This document shows positions 5,507 through 7,110 of a DNA stretch of 7,110 nt, piece by piece. Position 1 is the stretch's first letter. Every line of letters begins with the position of its first letter. A program made the translations under genes and the position numbers. Below the pieces are notes generated by a model. It saw only the letters and a list, made by a program, of their open reading frames with translations, was not told the origin of the DNA and ran no database searches. The DNA is taken from the NCBI GenBank assembly GCA_945900695.1, contig CAMDJU010000143.1:1-7110 (forward strand), written 5' to 3'. This DNA comes from Bordetella parapertussis (GTDB taxonomy: Bacteria > Pseudomonadota > Gammaproteobacteria > Burkholderiales > Burkholderiaceae_C).

Positions 5507-7110
5507 CAGGCCTTGTCCAAACGCTTGGTGCTCACCGGTTGCGGGGTGCGCAACTCCTGGGCAAAAAAGCTCACCCGCAATTCCTCAAGCAGCCAGCGGA
5601 ACTCCAGCATGCGCTCGTCCGCCACCCCTTTGCGCTCGGCCACCAAGCGCCAATAGCGCTGCTCTTGGGGCTTTAAATCGCCCAATTTTTGGGTGTCGCG
5701 GGCAGGGTCGGCGCGCCATTTGTCCAAGCGCAACACCACCGCTTTGAGGTAGCGCGCAAAGTGCTGCAACTGTGGCCATGGGGTAGAAGCCACGAAGTTT
5801 TTGGGCATCAAGCGCTGGAGTTGCTGGGCACAGTCGGCCGTGGCCTCGGGGGCATTTTTGGTGTCTTTGATCTTGCGCACCGCCTGGGCATATTCGGTCA
5901 ACACCGTGGCCACCAAGCGCGCCACCTCTTGGGCGATCAAGGTCAAACGGCCCCGCCCATCGGCCAGTCGGCGCTGAAAAGCGGCTTCATCGCTGGGCAA
6001 GGGGTCGAGCAAAAAAGCCCGGTCCAAGGCCACATCCAAAATTTGACCGCGCAATTCTTCAACGCTGCCCAAGGGCATATAGGCCACCGCCATTTTTTGC
6101 ATGTCGGGGATGTTCTTTTCCAAGTATTTGAGGGCGTCTTTGATTTGCAAAGCAAACAAACGCCGCAGGCCTGCGCGGTGTTTGGCGGCGGCCATTTCGG
6201 GCTCGTCAAACACCTCGATGCACACGCCGTCCCCCATGTCGACCAAGGCCGGAAATCCCACCAGCACCTGCCCAGACTTGCGAATTTCCATCAGCTCGGG
6301 CAACTCGCCAAAAGCCCACGCGGTGAACTTTTGATCGGTGGCCACAGCCCTTTCCGGTTTACCCGCCTGGGGACTGGCCGCTGCCACTGGGGCGCTGGAC
6401 GCGGCGCCTGAAACTGGAACCGGTGAAGCCACAGCGGCCGTGGCGCCCGCTTGGGGGCTGGCGGCAGGGCCGATGTTTTTGATTTGGGCCAAGGCCTGGA
6501 ACGCCCCACGCGCTTGGCTGCCCCATTCGGCCTTGAGCGCGCCCAGGTTGCGGCCCATGCCCAATTGGCGTCCGTGCTCGTCGACCACGCGCAAATTCAT
6601 GAAGAAATGCGGGCTGAGCATGTCGAGTTTGAAGTCGGCGCGTTTCACGTCCAAACTGGTTTGTGCCCGCACACGGGCCAGCAAAGCGTCGGTCAATGAG
6701 CCCATGCCAAAGGCTTCGATCTCACCCATCGCCAGGGCCAGCTTGGCGGCGGCCTCGGGCAGAGGCACAAAGCGCGAGCGCGGTTTTTGCGGCAGGCTTT
6801 TGAGCAGGGCTTGAATTTTGTCTTTGAGCATGCCGGGCACCAACCATTCGGTGCGCTCTTCGCTGACTTGGTTCAGCACGAACAAAGGCACACTGACGGT
6901 GATGCCGTCGCGCGCGTCACCCGGCGCATGCAAATACTCGGCACGGCAATCCACGCCGCCCAAGCGCAGGGCATTGGGAAAGGCCTGGGCCGTGACGCCC
7001 TGGGCGCTGTGGCGCATCAGGTCTTCACGCCCCATGCACAAGAGCTCGGGCTGGGCCGCGCGGGCTTTGTCAAACCACTGCTGCAAACTGCGCCGGCTGT
7101 TGACTTCGGC
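5488..7110 (-). CDS. hrpA: ATP-dependent RNA helicase HrpA, C-terminal 540 residues; 5' end off the window
   Basis: The frame is open from the right edge to the TGA at 5490-5488, and the protein sequence runs on past any start codon in the window, so this is an internal-to-C-terminal piece. HrpA proteins are about 1,300-residue DEAH-box RNA helicases, linked in E. coli to rescue of stalled ribosomes and mRNA processing. The DEAH motor domains lie outside; what is present is mainly the HrpA-specific C-terminal domain (DUF3418 type). Recognisable stretches are EDLMRH (29-34 of this fragment), VPLFVLNQV (74-82), EWLVPG (88-93), FVPLPEAAAKLA (114-125), FTAWAFGELPELMEI (262-276) and EFRWLLEELRVSFFAQEL near the end (about 503-520). 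Residues 214-260 form an Ala/Pro/Val/Ser-rich low-complexity linker that carries AASPQAG twice. The gene converges with ybdL and its stop codon sits in the shared hairpin. The identity is firm for the C-terminal domain; the helicase activity is inferred from the family. Confidence 0.9.
   Translation of the reverse strand, partial: AEVNSRRSLQQWFDKARAAQPELLCMGREDLMRHSAQGVTAQAFPNALRLGGVDCRAEYLHAPGDARDGITVSVPLFVLNQVSEERTEWLVPGMLKDKIQALLKSLPQKPRSRFVPLPEAAAKLALAMGEIEAFGMGSLTDALLARVRAQTSLDVKRADFKLDMLSPHFFMNLRVVDEHGRQLGMGRNLGALKAEWGSQARGAFQALAQIKNIGPAASPQAGATAAVASPVPVSGAASSAPVAAASPQAGKPERAVATDQKFTAWAFGELPELMEIRKSGQVLVGFPALVDMGDGVCIEVFDEPEMAAAKHRAGLRRLFALQIKDALKYLEKNIPDMQKMAVAYMPLGSVEELRGQILDVALDRAFLLDPLPSDEAAFQRRLADGRGRLTLIAQEVARLVATVLTEYAQAVRKIKDTKNAPEATADCAQQLQRLMPKNFVASTPWPQLQHFARYLKAVVLRLDKWRADPARDTQKLGDLKPQEQRYWRLVAERKGVADERMLEFRWLLEELRVSFFAQELRTPQPVSTKRLDKAWAQLNH
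6362..6465 (-). repeat. Imperfect direct repeat in the Ala/Pro-rich linker of hrpA
   Basis: CCCGCCTGGGGACTGGCCGC (plus strand, 6362-6381) recurs at 6446-6465 with 17 of 20 bases identical and an offset of 84 bases, exactly 28 codons. On the coding strand both copies read AASPQAG, and all three differences are at synonymous positions (AGT/AGC, CAG/CAA, GCG/GCC). The in-frame spacing suggests an old duplication within a disordered linker. Confidence 0.7.

Overview
The window looks like ordinary chromosomal housekeeping DNA from a betaproteobacterium, most likely order Burkholderiales and plausibly Comamonadaceae. The grounds are a moderately high G+C with heavy TTG and GCC codon use, the protein sequences themselves (recalled, not searched), and the gene order: pepA divergent from lptF-lptG, then a short CbiX chelatase, a CysB-type regulator, a YbdL-type aminotransferase, and a convergent hrpA. 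The genus cannot be fixed by eye. No mobile element, CRISPR array, tRNA, rRNA or phage gene was seen.

Layout. Positions 1-704 (minus strand) hold the first 234 residues of leucyl aminopeptidase PepA; its catalytic half lies off the left edge. After only 23 bases the plus-strand operon begins: lptF (728-1831) and lptG (1828-2937), the two permeases of the LPS export ABC transporter; cbiX (2934-3338), a small sirohydrochlorin-type chelatase; cysB (3335-4282), a LysR-family sulfur regulator; and, after a 15-base gap, a methionine-type aminotransferase like E. coli YbdL (4298-5458). The first three junctions are all ATGA start/stop overlaps. The operon ends at a small palindromic cluster (5467-5506) that also contains the stop codon of the convergent hrpA, whose C-terminal 540 residues fill 5488-7110 on the minus strand; its helicase motor lies off the right edge.

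How the genes fit together. LptF and LptG form the inner-membrane channel that, with LptB, extracts lipopolysaccharide for transport to the outer membrane. The downstream genes share a sulfur theme: CbiX can supply siroheme (the cofactor of sulfite reductase), CysB controls sulfate assimilation, and YbdL-type enzymes transaminate methionine and related amino acids. The tight coupling suggests that cbiX and cysB are translated from the lpt message, an unusual mixing of envelope biogenesis and sulfur control. This is inference from gene order.

I did not find a novel system. The points most worth checking are the 23-base divergent pepA/lptF interval, the run of coupled starts linking LPS export to a sulfur regulator, the alternative hairpins at the convergent gene ends, and an Ala/Pro-rich linker with an internal repeat in HrpA.
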